NCBI RefSeq assembly: GCF_008831285.2
Contig: NC_045140.1
Location: 20,892,370-20,956,369, forward strand
Direction: 5' to 3'
From: Nymphaea colorata
Lineage: Eukaryota > Streptophyta > Magnoliopsida > Nymphaeales > Nymphaeaceae
Length of the DNA: 64,000 nt
Positions 37,192-51,343 of the stretch are shown here, piece after piece. Position 1 is the stretch's first letter, and every line of letters starts with the position of its first letter. The notes under the pieces were generated by a model. It saw nothing but the letters and a program-made list of their open reading frames with translations. It ran no database searches and was not told the origin of the DNA. A program made the translations under genes and the position numbers.

Positions 37192-40155
37192 TCATGTGAG
37201 CGACGAGTTTCGATTATGTTGGTGGTGGTGGCTCCCTTTCTTGGCTTCTACCCATGTTCTCTCATGTGAATCACATACTTGAGTCTTGAATTTGCACCCA
37301 AACTTCTTCGTGAATGAGCTCCATCCACCATTGCCACCAACTTCCGCATCACCACCGCCGCCACCGCCGCCACTACTACCACCACCAACACCGCCGCCCT
37401 TCTTGGCCTTATCAAACTTTCGTATAGCCCGCCTCATTGTAGAGCACTCACGCTCGAGCTCGTGCACGCGAGCTCTCATGCTGTCCATGTCGAAGCGGAG
37501 AACCTGATTGTTCCTAACTGTAGTCTGCCATGGTTGCGCAGCAGGGGACTGGCCCAAGAAGGCGATGTGGTCCTGTAGGCGGACCGGGTGGCCGGAATCC
37601 GGTAGTGATGCATCTGGAGCTACGATGGAGCCAGCGATGGCATTCCGGAGCTGTAGCTGCTCGAAGAAGAGGACCTGTACCACAACTCTAAGTGGAAGCC
37701 TCTCGTTCTGGGCAGCGTGGGTGCACGCTTCGAGCGTGAGCTTTTGGCAATCTATCAAGCTACAGATCTTCTCCCGTTCTTCGTCGGAAATCCATGGATG
37801 TGCCTAATGACATTTTCAGTAACTCGAAAAATCAGATAAAGATACGCATAAATGATGATGATTAATCGACAGGAAACAGATGGGCGTACGACGTAAATGG
37901 TGCTTTATCACAATCAAAGCACCAATTACCAGTAGGTATTAACTTAGAAGTACACATCTTAACGTAGCATCTAGGATAGAGAACTGCAGATGGTCAATTT
38001 CCAGAACCATTTGATAAAAAAGCAGAAGTTCAGGTCTGCATCTGAACTAAACTTCAGTTCCTAATGGAGAATGAAGCGAAAAGAACATTGGGAAGTCCCA
38101 ACAGTGACTAATGAATCCGACTCGGAACAAAGAGAATGAGATAAACGTTCTCCCTCGTTTGGCAGCATTCCCTGAAATTGGGGGATCTTGAGGATCTGAA
38201 AGAGACCTGCTCTGAGCTAGTAGGTGTGGAACTTCACCATTGAGGGTTGCTAGGGAGTAATGGATTTGACCTGCCCGTATTTGCTGATACCTCGACTAAA
38301 CTGGCCACCCCTCGATTCATGAACCAACTAACCCATTTCTTGGTTTTGGCTGCCCTACTTAGGGTTAACAAACCCAGCAGGCAGCAGCTTCCCTGGTTGG
38401 CAGTGGCACATCCATGGCGACAAACCATCCAGATGAGCACTCAGCCATTGGTTTGGCATCGTGGCGACACTCGCCGTCGACTTAGACTCGAGAATGGGAA
38501 CTAATGCATACTCTAAAAAACTCGGGAAATATAATCAAGAAGTGATGAATAATCTTGATATGCAACAGATGACAAGAGATGAAAAAAGAGCGTTTGTTCT
38601 AGTGTTACCTTGAGATAGACATCGATGGCGCGATAGAGGCCGTCGTCATAAACCCTAGCGTGATCCGGAAGCGCCACGGCCAAGTTATAGAACTTCTCCG
38701 GCTTCAAATTGCCGTCGGACGCGATTTCTGCAAGATACCCATCCATCAATTTTCCGACCGCCATCACTGGATTCATTCCTGGCGAATTCCCGTATCTCCT
38801 GGCCTCTTCTTCATCCTCCTCCCCTTCTTCCTCTGCATCTGCGCCACCGCAGCCCTCAAGGAAATACTCGAGAATCCTTTCCACACAATCGATGTCGTAG
38901 AGAGTCTCGATGAGGTAGGAGTAGCTCGGCAGCAGCAGGTCGTCCAGTGTCGCCTGGTCCAGCTGCGCTGCGATTTTCCTCTCCAGTGTCGTCCGGCACG
39001 AGTCCGACGCGCTTAGGATGTTCGCTGTCCTGAGCAGCCCGAACAGAAGCCTCGCCGTCGTGGTGGGGTTGCTACTCTTCCTCACCGGCATATGGCTCAC
39101 CACAGTCTCCAATAGCTCCCTCTGCTCGTCCTCTGTTGCGACGGAAGCAGAATGCGAGGACGAAACCCGGTTCCTCCGCGACAGGCCCGGGATGAACTTC
39201 TTGGCGTAGCAAACCAGTGACCCCTCGATGCTCTCGGGGTTCAAATCGCGAGCTTCCATGGCGGAGACGACCCTTTTGTAGAAGGGCAGCCCCAGAACAG
39301 CCAGCTCATCATACCACCAATCGGGCCTTACCTGATCCCGGTGCCGTAGACCGGTGTCGATCCCATTCCAGAGAATGCTACCGTTGGGGCTCGCCAGATC
39401 GCCCGACGCCAACTGGTCGGCGCCAGCATTCATTGCAATGGCGTCGATGCACCTTTCAACAATGCCGAGATCCTCGGCCGTCGGTAGCAGACGCTCGCAG
39501 GAGCTCAGCGTCTTGACGGCGTCTTTGAGGCTTCGGAGCACAGACTGGTTCAGGAATGCCTCTGTCCTCGCGATGAGATTGCCATCGCCGTGCTCCTCCG
39601 TCATTTCGAGATACTCCGCCGCGCAGCGGAGGGGGGCGACGTTCAACGGTGTGAGCTCCACCTTGACGCCGTAGCAGAACTTTGCGGCGATCTCGAACGC
39701 CTCGGAGCCACCGGGGAAGCCCGGGAGGTTCAGTAGGTAGCACTCCTCCTCCTCCTCCTCCTCCTCCTCCTCCTCTTCCTCTCCTTCTCTGTGCGTTGAG
39801 ATCTCTTGCTCCGTGATCATTCTGTGTAGCTTTCCACTCCTTGACATCAACGGGAACTGAAAAAGAAAAGGAAAAGAACAGGTAAAATCTTCACCAAGAA
39901 GAAGTACGGAAAAGAGGGAGAAATATCAGGCAACGGACCTTGTGAAGATGAAAGGCCATCTCTTCCACTTCTATGATGACGTCGCTGGGTAAACCGGTGG
40001 TGCAGAACCTGAGAAGAAAAGAAGAAAACGAGAAGACAACAGAAACTACGTCAGAGAGTCCTCCGCACCCAAATTCATGTTTCACTGAGAGAGAGATGGG
40101 AGAGACAGTCGGCTGACCATGCTTGGCCCTTCGACGGGGGCTTCTCTGACGCCAT
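37192..40155 (-). CDS. NPH3/RPT2-like BTB/POZ protein
   Basis: Four exons in transcription order are 40155-40118, 40008-39939, 39856-38609 and 37803-37192 (stop TGA). All have GT-AG borders and matching phase, giving 655 residues. The start [13 protein letters not shown] leads into [20 protein letters not shown], the standard opening of this family. Then come the BTB domain (about 28-130), the NPH3 domain ([20 protein letters not shown] through [20 protein letters not shown]), a short coiled coil ([19 protein letters not shown]) and a basic tail ending RNSSLT. The family acts at the plasma membrane as phototropin partners and candidate CUL3 substrate adaptors in blue-light and auxin responses. 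Oddities are 13 Glu at residues 62-74 inside the BTB domain and a Gly-rich run before the tail, both from trinucleotide-type repeats. The closest named paralogue cannot be fixed by eye. Confidence 0.95.
39743..39781 (-). repeat. (GAG)n coding microsatellite in the NPH3-like gene
   Basis: On the coding strand this is GAG and GAA codons in a row, giving 13 consecutive glutamates in the loop between the first BTB helix region and the LPGFPGG motif. Relatives have a variable, shorter acidic loop here. Confidence 0.95.
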
Positions 40156-40340
40156 TTCTGTCACACTCTCTATTCGGTGAAGCAGAGCAAATCCTCCCCT
40201 TCCTCCTGAGCTCAAAGAACGAAGAAGGGAGCGGAATTCACAAACCAAGCTGCTTCTTCTCCTCCCGATCTACCGCGTCCCTCGGCCGATCTCCGTCGCA
40301 TCTTCTTCAGAAAAGAGAAAAAAGAAAAGCAAGCTTCGAT

Positions 40341-40360
40341 AGAGAGAGAGAGAGAGAGAG
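40341..40360. repeat. (GA)n tract in the 5' leader of the NPH3-like gene
   Basis: About 20 bp of GA (CT on the gene strand), 186 bp upstream of the start codon. More CT/GA tracts follow at 40533-40610. Such tracts are common in plant 5' leaders and core promoters and may bind GAGA-type BPC factors. Confidence 0.7.
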
Positions 40361-40619
40361 CACCCCTTGACAATGACTGCAAGCGCTAAACAACCCAACA
40401 AAACTCGAGATACCAACTAGCAGCAGCAGCAACAACAGCAACCAAAAGAAGCATTAAAGGAAAGAGCGATCGAAAAGATGGTAGTTGTGGATAGCAGCAA
40501 CTACTTTTACCGTTCCGGCTTGCAACTACCGTCTCTCTCTCTCTCTCTCTTCCCCCGGGCAAGTCCTTCCTATATCAGGCCAGAGACTCTCTCTCGACTC
40601 TCTCTCTCTCCCCTTATCA

Positions 40620-43600
40620 ACTATCTCTGTGTATCGCGCGGGTGAGTCGGGGGAGGCAGAGGCAGGGAAGCAGATGGAGAGGACGGTTTTGGAATAAAGA
40701 ATGGACGCATTGGTCCGGTCATCAGGCTCTTCGGCCATGGTGGCAAGCTTCCAGGAAAAAACAACTTTTCTTTTTATTGCCCTCACCTTTGCAGGCTCCT
40801 TTTAGGAATTTACTATTTAAAATATTAGAGAGGGAGACAGACCTTTTCGACGTCCACAACAGCAAGTCAAGGGTGAAATGGGAGGAGGGAAAAAAAAAAG
40901 GATGAAGAGAGAGAAATTAATTTTTTTTTCTCTTACTTCATTCACTTTAATTCATTTTTAAAAGGCGTTTGGATGATACTTAAAATCAAAATCAAGTCTT
41001 GAAGATAAAGCCTGGAACTTGGATTTGAAGTGTTTGGATATCAACAAAATTGGGTTTCACAAAAACTTAGTTCAGGCAAAACTTGATTGATTTTGTAAGA
41101 AGGAGCGAAAAACCTGACCCCTACGTGATTTATAAAATCTAGATTTTGAGTGTGTCATTGAATTTTCAAAACTCATTGAAGAATAAGAAGAGACGAGACA
41201 CGACTCTTTTTCAAAGAAGCCGGCATCCCCCGCGTATCCGAGAATTTAAAAACCGAAATAATATTAAAAAATTTGTTTACTTAACTTTTTCAGCCTATAA
41301 ATAATTTAAAATCACTCGTATCAGTAGACACACATGGTCCCGTATCAGCCGATACGCTGTCGCGTCAAAAGTTGAAAAATATATGAGAAGTCGTGGTCAC
41401 CTCGTTGAAAATTAAATTATATTCTAACGTGCTTGCATTATTGCATAATAAACACTAATCATTTTGATAATATTTATACTTTTTTCCTAAAAAACCTTTT
41501 AGAAAACTTCACCCGTGTTTGATGACCTCCAGAATAGCTTTTCCTTCCTCAATCATGCAAAAGGTGTGCTGGATGGGTAAAATTAACCCACCTGTGCATC
41601 CAGGTGAAAAGTTACCAGCGTTAAACTTTTACAACTAGAAGGTCGAAATATTTAGAATGGATGGCCAGGAAATTTTATTTACGTGCATGATTCTTCTTTT
41701 TTCGTTGGTATTGAGTACCTCCTAAATCTCTTTGATGAAATTTTATAAGATGAAAAGCTTTTGCTCATCTTAATATGCATCTTGCACCCATAAATAATGA
41801 TTTTACGTAAAGTTTCAGGATATTCTTACTACTTAGTATTAAACCAGCAATATTTCCTCACGAACACAGTGGTGAAAACGAATTATCGCATGAACATGGC
41901 AAACAGTAGCCGTCCCCGTACAGTTTATTCTTTTATTTTTGTCCTGTTAATTGTCTCAGGCTTTTTTATACATGTTCCTGCAGAGAGCATTGAATGAGAA
42001 CAGTTCGATTTCCTCTCTTCATGGCAATTTGTGGATTCTTGAAATTATGCAGGAGGGTTGGATATTGGTTGCTCCCAGTAATGGCAGAAACATTTAATAT
42101 AAAGAACATGGTTCCCGAAATAAGGGGCCGATGAAGAATCCGATCGGCCATTTTCACTGCCTGTGGCAGCATATAACTATTCTGTTATTTCTGTTCGGAA
42201 ACTTTGAAACTTACCGGCCACAAGCCTACAATTCAAATTTGGACTAACAAGAAGAAGAAGAAGAAACGGCGAGTCCACGTGCTTGTCGCCATTCTCAGAG
42301 AAACACGAGCATATCGGCCGATGCACATCGAGCATATCGCCCTTTCAGATCTCTAATTGATTTATTAGTCATTAAACTGCATATAAACTCTGTGCCGAGA
42401 ATCGTAATATGATTCGTGTTTCTTTGCCAGATTCCATTAAACAGATTACAAATTGATTTGGTAATCTGGTGTATCTAATTCATTCACATTGCCGCATCAA
42501 ACTATTCGAAAGCAAGATGGGTTTACGAGATCCAGAACTCGATATATATATCAGTTCAATCCTCCAGAAGGGAATCTGCTTAAATCCAAACTGTCTATAA
42601 AGGAGAAAATGAATTCTCCTGACCTGCCTTCTATCTTTTAGACAAAGGAGACACATGGATGTGCTCCTCTCCTCTAATATTTTGTCGCAGACTTTACGAA
42701 CCAGTCCACGATTTCTTCTCAAAACTTTTCCGAATGTGCCAAAGAGAGCGCTGCCCACCTGGTTAAAGGGGTTGAGAAATCAAGAAGCGAAGAAAGGTCC
42801 GCGTTTGCATAATTTAATGGCTGCCTGGTGACGCTGGATTGCTGCAGAAGAAAGAAAAGAACACTTGTGACGACTACAATGGCGTGCGTCCATGAAGTTG
42901 GAAGTTAGGAGCATTCTCAAGAGTCTTACCAACTAAAACCTACCAATTCTGCAGTGGCTTATCCAGATGCTGTTTAAAAACTTGTTTAAGAAGATTTTTT
43001 GTCTCATCAATTCGGAGACGATGGTGTTGAAGATCTCCATAACACGAGGCATGTTGGAGGATGTTTCAAAGAGAACGTTGGAGATATTCACTTTCATTAT
43101 TTCAGTAACACCATCATTAACGCCGTCACCAAAATCTTGTTTTGGTCACAGGCTGATCTAAGATTCCTTATATGTGGGACCAATAATGTAAACAAACACT
43201 AGTTTAATTTTACCATCATGTGAAAAAGATTATTTGAGTTCTTTAGTTTATGACCAAAACCTTATATTTTAAGTTTTGTCTATTGCGGGTTCGACTTAAC
43301 TAAATTCACAGATTTGTGATTCTCAATGATATCAAATTACCTCAAATCTCGGATCCGAGGTTACCAAACACCACCTTATAACTTAAAAGAAACAAAATCC
43401 TTTAACATGGTTTTGGTGGAAAGCGTCTTTAATTGTGTTTGAATGGAGAGTGTATAGGTCCAAGAAAGCTTAGTTGAGCTCCCAAATCCGGAAAGGACAG
43501 AATATTCCAGTGAGGAAGCAGAGGAAGCTCTGACAGAGAGACTATTTTCTTTTAGTATACTTCCAAATTTCCTCCAAGACCGAAAAGTTTCAAAACTCCT

Positions 43601-46548
43601 CAATATCATAAACAAATAACCGAGAAAAGTAATTTTCCTTAACTTGGAAAATGTTCACCAGGCTGAAAGTAACGCTCAAGATTTGCTGATCTCTGGAAAA
43701 TATAATATCTTGTCTTACTTTGAATTTTATATTACCAAGATTCACGAATCATGAAGCTGTGCTCCATAGATGGGCAAATCGAAGTTATATACATGTATAT
43801 TGCATATCTTGTATATTGAAGTGCAACATAATCTAACTAGGAATTTGACATCAGCAGAGGTTTTTTTTTTACTTCATCTTCGTGTGCAATCCCCAAAGAG
43901 ATAAAATTCAATTCAAGGGACACTGGACCCAATTAAACCAACGGTACTTTGAGGTGTTTCAATTCATAAATTATTATATACGCATCGAGAAAACACAAAG
44001 TTTTGTCTTCATATTTTTGTTCTTACACGAAGATTGATTACATCCATGCGGATAAGTTCAGGAACAAAGCAATTGATCCTCCTGCTAGTTTTCTCCTGCG
44101 GTAAAACCAGGCAGCATCTGCTCACTAGGAACACAGTCATGTTCTTGAACTCCAGTGCTTCTCTTGGTATTATAAATCTCTTGACTTTAAGTAAACCCTC
44201 TTCAAAGTCAGGAACTTCATCATGTGTTTTAGGACTCGAAAACTATTATTGAATCTGTCAGATGGCTGTGGCCAGCCAATCTGCAGACGTATATGTAGGA
44301 AGAACTTCAAGGTCGAAATTTGAGACGGCCCTACAAGAAACGTCACAAACGCTTGTTGGCTTGCTCTAAAAGTAGAATGCAACTTACCAGAAGTTGGTGG
44401 ACTTGATTGGGCGCAGGAAAGGCTTAGTTGTGTTGTTAATTTCACCCACTTGCTACTTTATATGCTTCTTTACTGTTGATGCTCAAGTGGATCTTTTGAG
44501 ATGAGCTTTGTTCAGGGGAGAAGCCTCTAAACAACTTTTCGAAAGGGGCTGAATAGTATTTTCAAAATTTGTAAAAAAAAAATGTATGCATAAACTTTTT
44601 TTTCCTCTTAAACAAGCCACCATATTAGGACTCCAATAAAAAAAAAGGGCCTTTTATATTTCAAAATCTTCTGATACCGGTGATTTTTTAACTACGTTCC
44701 CGTATTTCGTGTAGCTCAGATTCTAACGCGATTTCAGACATCAGTGTCTGCTTAAGATCAGATACCCATTTGTCACCGAAGCATGATACTTTCTGTGAAA
44801 GCCAAAAGTCTGACGCGCTTTTCTGAAATTGGACTAAAATATTACCCCTAAAACAAAGCAAAACAAAATTCCGGCAGAGAAGAAAAGGGTTCGAACTTTA
44901 TAAGCCACCTGCTGCACCGTAATAATTTTCTTTTCAATCATGCTCGATGTCATTGCTTCTGCTCACCCACCCCCCTCAAATTTTAAACTGCCGCAGCCAA
45001 TCAATGGCGATCAGATCGGAAGCGGGAAAGGTGGTCGACAAAAAACTGGCTGCTCGGTGCGACCAATCCACATCATTCTACAATCCAGGCTCCCATATTC
45101 AGCTAAATGGCCCGGTCCCAGGCTTATATGAGGAACAGCTCACTGGTTCCATCCTTTTTGCTAAAGCTCCAACTTCTGCAGTGCAGTAGAGGCTGGACCA
45201 TGAGCAGCATTGGTCAGAGCGCAGAACAGGGCACCGGTCACCTTCGAGTAGTACCACGAGAACTAGATACTTCGCCTTTGAAAGTAGCAACACGAATCGT
45301 GGATCATAAATTTTAGCCTGCAGCAGAAATGGCAGGATGCCCATAAAACGCTCTTGTGGCTGCAAGGCAAGGCAAGGCAAGAATGTGAAATAGGTGGCGA
45401 CCATGATTCTGATCTCTATTTTTTGATAGGTATGGAGGGCCTCTGAGCAGTTCATGTCAAGAGATGCAGTGTGCCGGTAGTGAATCCTTTTGCCATTTTC
45501 AATTTCAATGGCCTGAAGTCCATTGCTCTATGGAATCAGAAAGTTTAAGTTAAATGCACTAACAATACGTAATAAATATGAGAAAAACTTTATTTACAGA
45601 TCAAGTAAACATTGTCAAGAACTAGACGAGCAGTTGGGCCAATGTTCATGATCATTTCTTGAGCAAAATATGGTGAATCTCTAATGAATAAGAAAAAAGG
45701 GCAAAAGGAAGAAAGGAAGGTCACAGGACAACGGACTGTGGTGATGGAAACAGCACAATACTGATAGCTTCAGGCCACCGTGATTCGACAGCTTCAATAT
45801 AAACATGGAAAAATGTCTGCAGCTAGCCAAAGGCGCCACCTCTCCTGTTGCTTTTCCTTTGGGTATTTAGTAGATGATAAGTAGCCACTAGTGCTTGATT
45901 CGTGAAGACACCCAAGTGACCTTTTATCAATTTCCGTCGACGGAGTTCTTTGAATCCTTCGCAAATTATACACGGTTTTGCCTGAGAGCAAATTCAGTAA
46001 CCTGGCACATCAGATTCGTAAAATCGATCTGACATCTATTAAATCCTATGATTGGATTCCACTTGCGAGTCTTTAGATGGCCACAAGCTCACACCAGTTG
46101 GAAGTAGGAATAATGGCACCGCAGAGTTCCACATCTGTGGAGATGGCTAACTTCTTCTTGCTATTATGGGCACTTGGCTTCTTCCACATCCATGGAGACG
46201 GCCAACTTTTTATCGGTATTTGCCGATCACAGATCATCAACTGCCAACTTTTACGAACAGGCCCATGTGCTTAAGACACATACATTTGGGAGTGGTTGAG
46301 AAAAACACATGTCATGAACTGTATACTATGCATCCTGATGTGCATAACCACCACTTACCACTTACGTAAGGGTCACCCAGTAAAGTAAAGTAGCATCAGA
46401 AGGTCACAAGAAAATGCAGCCAAACTATAAGGACAAGAGATACATGCGCATACAAATACAAAGGAACTTGGAAACCGTGGGTATGTTTGAGGACCACGGA
46501 TGTTACCCATAGTTTCTGCCTGTAGGTTGCGACTGCCTTCTCCTTTAC
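40620..46548. other. Intergenic DNA, no gene recognised
   Basis: Upstream of the NPH3-like gene. Short frames on both strands (42480-42758, 44034-44252, 44170-44445, 44940-45189, 45099-45455) look random. The phrase near 42990-43180 (QFGDDGVEDLHNTRHVGGCF) has a protein-like look but stops soon after and has no supporting splice context. AT-rich segments around 41250-41480 contain GTATC/GATAC motifs like those in the SEC3 intron insertion. Confidence 0.55.
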
Positions 46549-46696
46549 TACCCACAAGAAATTAGTCAAGTTTCTGTGTTGATTTCAGATTATGTCAGGT
46601 CAAGAAAATTAATTCCAAACCTTACCCACTAGAAATTAGTCAAGTTTCTGTGTTGGTTTCAGATTATGTCAGGTCAAGAAAATTAATGCCAATCCT
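46549..46696. repeat. Tandem duplication of 74 bp
   Basis: Units 46549-46622 and 46623-46696 both contain GAAATTAGTCAAGTTTCTGT and ATTATGTCAGGTCAAGAAAA and differ at only a few positions. It is a recent local duplication. Confidence 0.95.
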
Positions 46697-49600
46697 GACC
46701 CATACAATTTTCAAACATATTCAATGTGCAAAAGGAAGAGATTGATCAGTTGCTGCGGAACCTATGCTAAGAACAATTATATTAAATTTGTATGTTTTTT
46801 ATCTCATAGAGTAACCATTTCAGGTTAGAAGTTCTTCTTCAAAAAAACTTTCGTTTTGATCTCGACCGCCTTTTAACCTACATCGGCTTTTCCGAGCACA
46901 AGCCTGACTTCTTGCTGACAACCGATAAACTATGTCGCGTTGGAACACTTGAATCCCTACATTTTCTGACCTGGAGTTTGAAAAGTATTTGACACATTTT
47001 TTTTTTCAACTTAACTAGTATTTTAACTTAGACTTGTGGGACCATAAGAAAGAAAGGGGAGGAGCCCGCTCGCATGGGTTCTGACCCCATCTCAAATTTT
47101 CTTTTTAAAAAGAATTACATGTACATTTTAAAAAAAAAATTATTCGTTTTATATAAAAATTTTAAAAAATGATATTTTGGCCTGCATCAAAATTTGGAAA
47201 CTTTAATTTTCGTAAAAAAATTTTAGCCCCACCCCCGAACAAAGGTAATATTATATTTAACTGTTGATAGCAAATGAAGCTTAGATAAAAAAAAATATAC
47301 CATTTCTTTTCCCAATTCAAATACACCCTGTTGTTACCAAAGTGTATGCTGACAATCAAAACCAGAATGGAACTACTGCAATTTTCTTTGGCTATCTGGC
47401 ATCTTGCCTGCAGCAGTTAAGACTTCATGGATGCATCTGCATGTGTGTGTGTGTGTGTGTTGTAGGCACATGCATGTGTATTTCCATATTTGGAAGCCTT
47501 TTGGTATACTTGTCCCCCTGACTATTGTGGCATGCACATGCAACAGAGCAGGGATCGTCTGGTTCAAGCAGAGCAGCGGATGCTTTGCTCAATTTGGTGT
47601 GCTCGATTCACAGGTTGATTCTCTATAAATGGCTACTTGGCCTTCATATGGAACATGGTTCATCGACCAACTTGGTTACATTCAATTTTTAGCAGGTAGT
47701 TCTGGAGCAGCTACACATCCATAGTCTTGCATTGAATAGGAAATGACAGAAGATCTGCGAAATCACAGGTAGCTTTCTTATTTTATTATACTGCGCGGTG
47801 GACAAAAATCGAGCCATTTGAGCTACGGAGCATCAGGAGTTTCTGTCGGCCTTGGTGTTTCTGGCGTGTAGTTTCGGCTCCGCATAAATTTTGGCTGCCA
47901 ATTTCCATGCTGAATTCAGATTCACTGTAAGGTAGGTGAGCGTATTGCCCGCAATCTTTGTGGTAGGATGTTCGAAACACAGTTAAGTTTCATATGGGTG
48001 CTTAGCCAGAGTGCTGCATAGAAATGGTGGGATTTGATTAGTAGCAATAGATTTTGCTGGCACCATTTTAGCGGAAGTATAAGCTTCAATTTATAATGAT
48101 TATATTTGTTTAAGTGATCAAGGAGCACAGAGTTGCTTTGCTCTGATTCTTTCTTGATGACCATTGGATAGCCTGTTCATGAATAATCCTGGCCATATCT
48201 GCCAGTACTTAATCTTTCAAGCTTCTGCACTTGGCATTTGATTGCTTTCAGATTGGAAACTCACTGCTCCTGAACTATTTCTTTAGATCGTTGTGAAGTT
48301 TATTGAGAATTTGCTTCAAATGAATACAAATTGACTTGTGTAAACAACACAAAAAATATCACGATTCGTCCATTTGAATGACAAGCTACTTGTCAAAACA
48401 AGAACCTAGATTACACGACAATAGCAGATCATGGATATAGGTCGAAAGAAAGACTAGCATGTGGACACAGGTTTTTCAGTTGTCATTATAAAAAGCTTCA
48501 ACGATCTTCTTGTCGTTCAAGATTCAATAGGACCAATAAACGAGGACCATTAGAATCTCAATGTTTTAGACAACCTTGAGTTTTTAGATTTTAGAGGAAG
48601 CTTGGACGCAACTTTGTGTAGAAGGTCAGAGTGATCCAGGACACCTCACAGTTGCATGTCGCTCGACCGATCAAACTGTGTAACTTTGGGTCCAGATTTG
48701 ATAATTTATTGAACTTGTGTCTGCATTTCTCATATGAAGGAAGCATGATTTCATGAGAAAAAGAAGGCCTTCTCTTCACTGGTGAAACAAGTGTCCCCAA
48801 CGTAAGGGAGATGGTGGAACTACAAAATCTCATTTTCCGAAAACAAAGTCATACTTTTCCTTATTGCCAAGCAAAACGCTAGGGGCTGCAGATCAGATCC
48901 AGATCCATCACATATGGGACCTCAAGGGAGACTCCAGATGAAGGTTTGTTTTATGTTTCGTTGTTAGTTTCTTTTGTTTGGGAATTCATTTATATGCATA
49001 ATGCTAGAAATCTATGTATTAGGATCCCATGCATTTGCATCTAAGTAGATCTAGGTTCTTAAAGTTGGCTCCAGATCAATTGATCCTTTTTCTCTCTGGG
49101 TATCAAGGGCCTTAGATTTAATTTGTAGTAAAGTTCAACGTTTTGAGTTAGAAATTTTTTCTTCAATTGTTTACTTTATTTCCTGCCACCCTAATTTCTA
49201 GGTTACTTTGTTTCAGCCATTATTTTTCCTGCATGTATTCACTCTGGTTTTACCCAAGTTTTAGATTATGTCAGGGTTTATGATCTAAAACTCCCATTCA
49301 CAGCTAAAATTTCTGGCTCCGCTAGTGTCCTGACAGGCTCCATAGTTCAATGGGATTGATCAAAATTAAGTTAAGATCTATTCAGTTCAAAATCGAACTC
49401 TACCATGCATTTGTTATTTGGAATCCAGTGGTCAGATCTGGATTCGGCTCATGAGATTCCTCTGAGTGATTTCGATACCCACTAATAGGTCGGATCCAAT
49501 TCCACATGCGATCCGGATTTCATCGAGACGTATGTGAAGCTTCCTGGTTCCGAACAAGGCAGGCCGCGGAATTTGTGACTTGAAAATTCGTGGGTGGTGG

Positions 49601-51343
49601 AGAAGGCAGCGGCACTTGAAAGTTGACCAGGAATTAGGGAAGCCGCTGAAGACCTTGCTATTTTTACTCATAATTCAGCGCATGGGTCCAAAGATTCGAT
49701 TTATGAACTTTGTTTTTTTGCTAATAAAGAGAACCTGCATGTAGTGTTCCAATTCCTCTCTTCCACTAGATTGACGAGCGGCCGGCCGTGCCCTGGGCTC
49801 AGATTTCTGACTCCGCCGGTCAACTTGAATCATCTTCTCTACTTCCTTGCTCATAAGCATTCGGCAGTGAAGCCTGGACAAGCTTTAAACGGCAAATAGG
49901 TCTTAAGTTTACAAAAAGATTTGATTTGTTGTCTATTTCTTTTAGAGAGAGATAGAAGAGAGCGGTAAAAGAATGTCTCCCGATCAAAGAGACCCTCAAG
50001 GATTGAGAGCTTAGTTTGATTAACTTAGTTACTGATGGTTTTAGAGTTCTTGAGAACCTAGACAGGGAAGAAGTGTGAAAATAGTTGGAGATAGTGTGTG
50101 GTCTTTTCAAGATATAACATGGTGAACATATATATAAAATTGCACTTAATTTTGATTGAAATAATAAAAATTATCATAGTGTTTCAAGAGTCTTCATTTG
50201 ACTTGGGGATCTCTCGGAACATACGTATGACACTTAAAAATGTTGAAGTCCTCAGAATTAAAAGCGCTTCGCCTTCAACTTTGAAATATATCGCCACACT
50301 GACAATGAGATCACCGGATTTTCCCGATGTTCGACGAATTCAACCAGTCAATATGAAAACGTGTCGTAAATCAGAGAACTGCATGGCCACGCTTGTTGAG
50401 TTCGGAGTCAAGTTTCACACCATGGAAAATGACCGCCACACGCACAACCACCCGTGATTTTGATTGACTGGACAAGTCAAGTCAAGTTGTTCTACCTCGG
50501 AAATAGCATGAAGTTGCTACACGAGAAATCATCCTTGATTTCTCTAATGTGTAGTTCTTTGTCACAATTCTCGGTAGATCGGGGCGTTACTGGAGTCAAA
50601 TTCCGGCTGAGCTCCGGCTACTAAGCCTCACCAGAACCACACCACAGAACTCGTTTCCAGAACACAGCATGTCACTGCATTTGTTGGCTACTAAAGACTT
50701 GGTTTATGTGTTCATGCACATGATCTTTAAGTTTCCAAAACTTTCGATGGCCTGATAGGATACAGCTTCGAAGATTTAGAACAGGTTTCTGCGTCTTCTG
50801 CTACGCCTTGCAGATTTCCTAAACGTATGAACAGATCGAACATCGTGCAATCTATGTTCACAAATTGCGTTTCTGCTCATGAACATAACAAGATAACACT
50901 ATCATCTGATGATTTATCTTCCCTTGCACAGAGATACAACATGAAATGAAGACGCCTGTGGATGGACGACTTTATCAGGCAAAACATTTGGGAGAACAAA
51001 CTTATATACCCATCAACGTGCATCACATGAAGATGCGTAAACGGACATGCGATGCATCCTTCTTGATGAATTTTTCTGTTTAAATTCGCAACATATCAAT
51101 TAACATAATCGGATTTTAAATTACAGGATGCCAATAACGCAGCAAAATTATATGTGCACTTTTCATGAGCGTTTGATCCTACCAACATTAAGGCACCGAA
51201 ACTTGTTTAAATCATCTACATTATTACGCATTAACTCCGTTGTTTAAAACATTAATGTCGAACTCAAATTTCATGGACCAGCTTTCACTCAATTTTTCTC
51301 GTCGCGACGACTCCAGAGAAAAAGCTATGTTCCTGCATGCTGG
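46697..51343. other. Intergenic DNA between the duplication and the CYP74 gene
   Basis: Nothing recognisable in 4.6 kb apart from a (TG)n run near 47442-47460. The frames at 47786-48164, 49432-49671 and 49820-50110 (-) and 50098-50457 (+) show no family features. The part just left of 51344 should include the CYP74 3' UTR. Confidence 0.55.

Noticed and set aside
44940-45455. Overlapping frames on both strands that look moderately protein-like
   Set aside because: No motif, no splice continuation and no recognised family; treated as chance.
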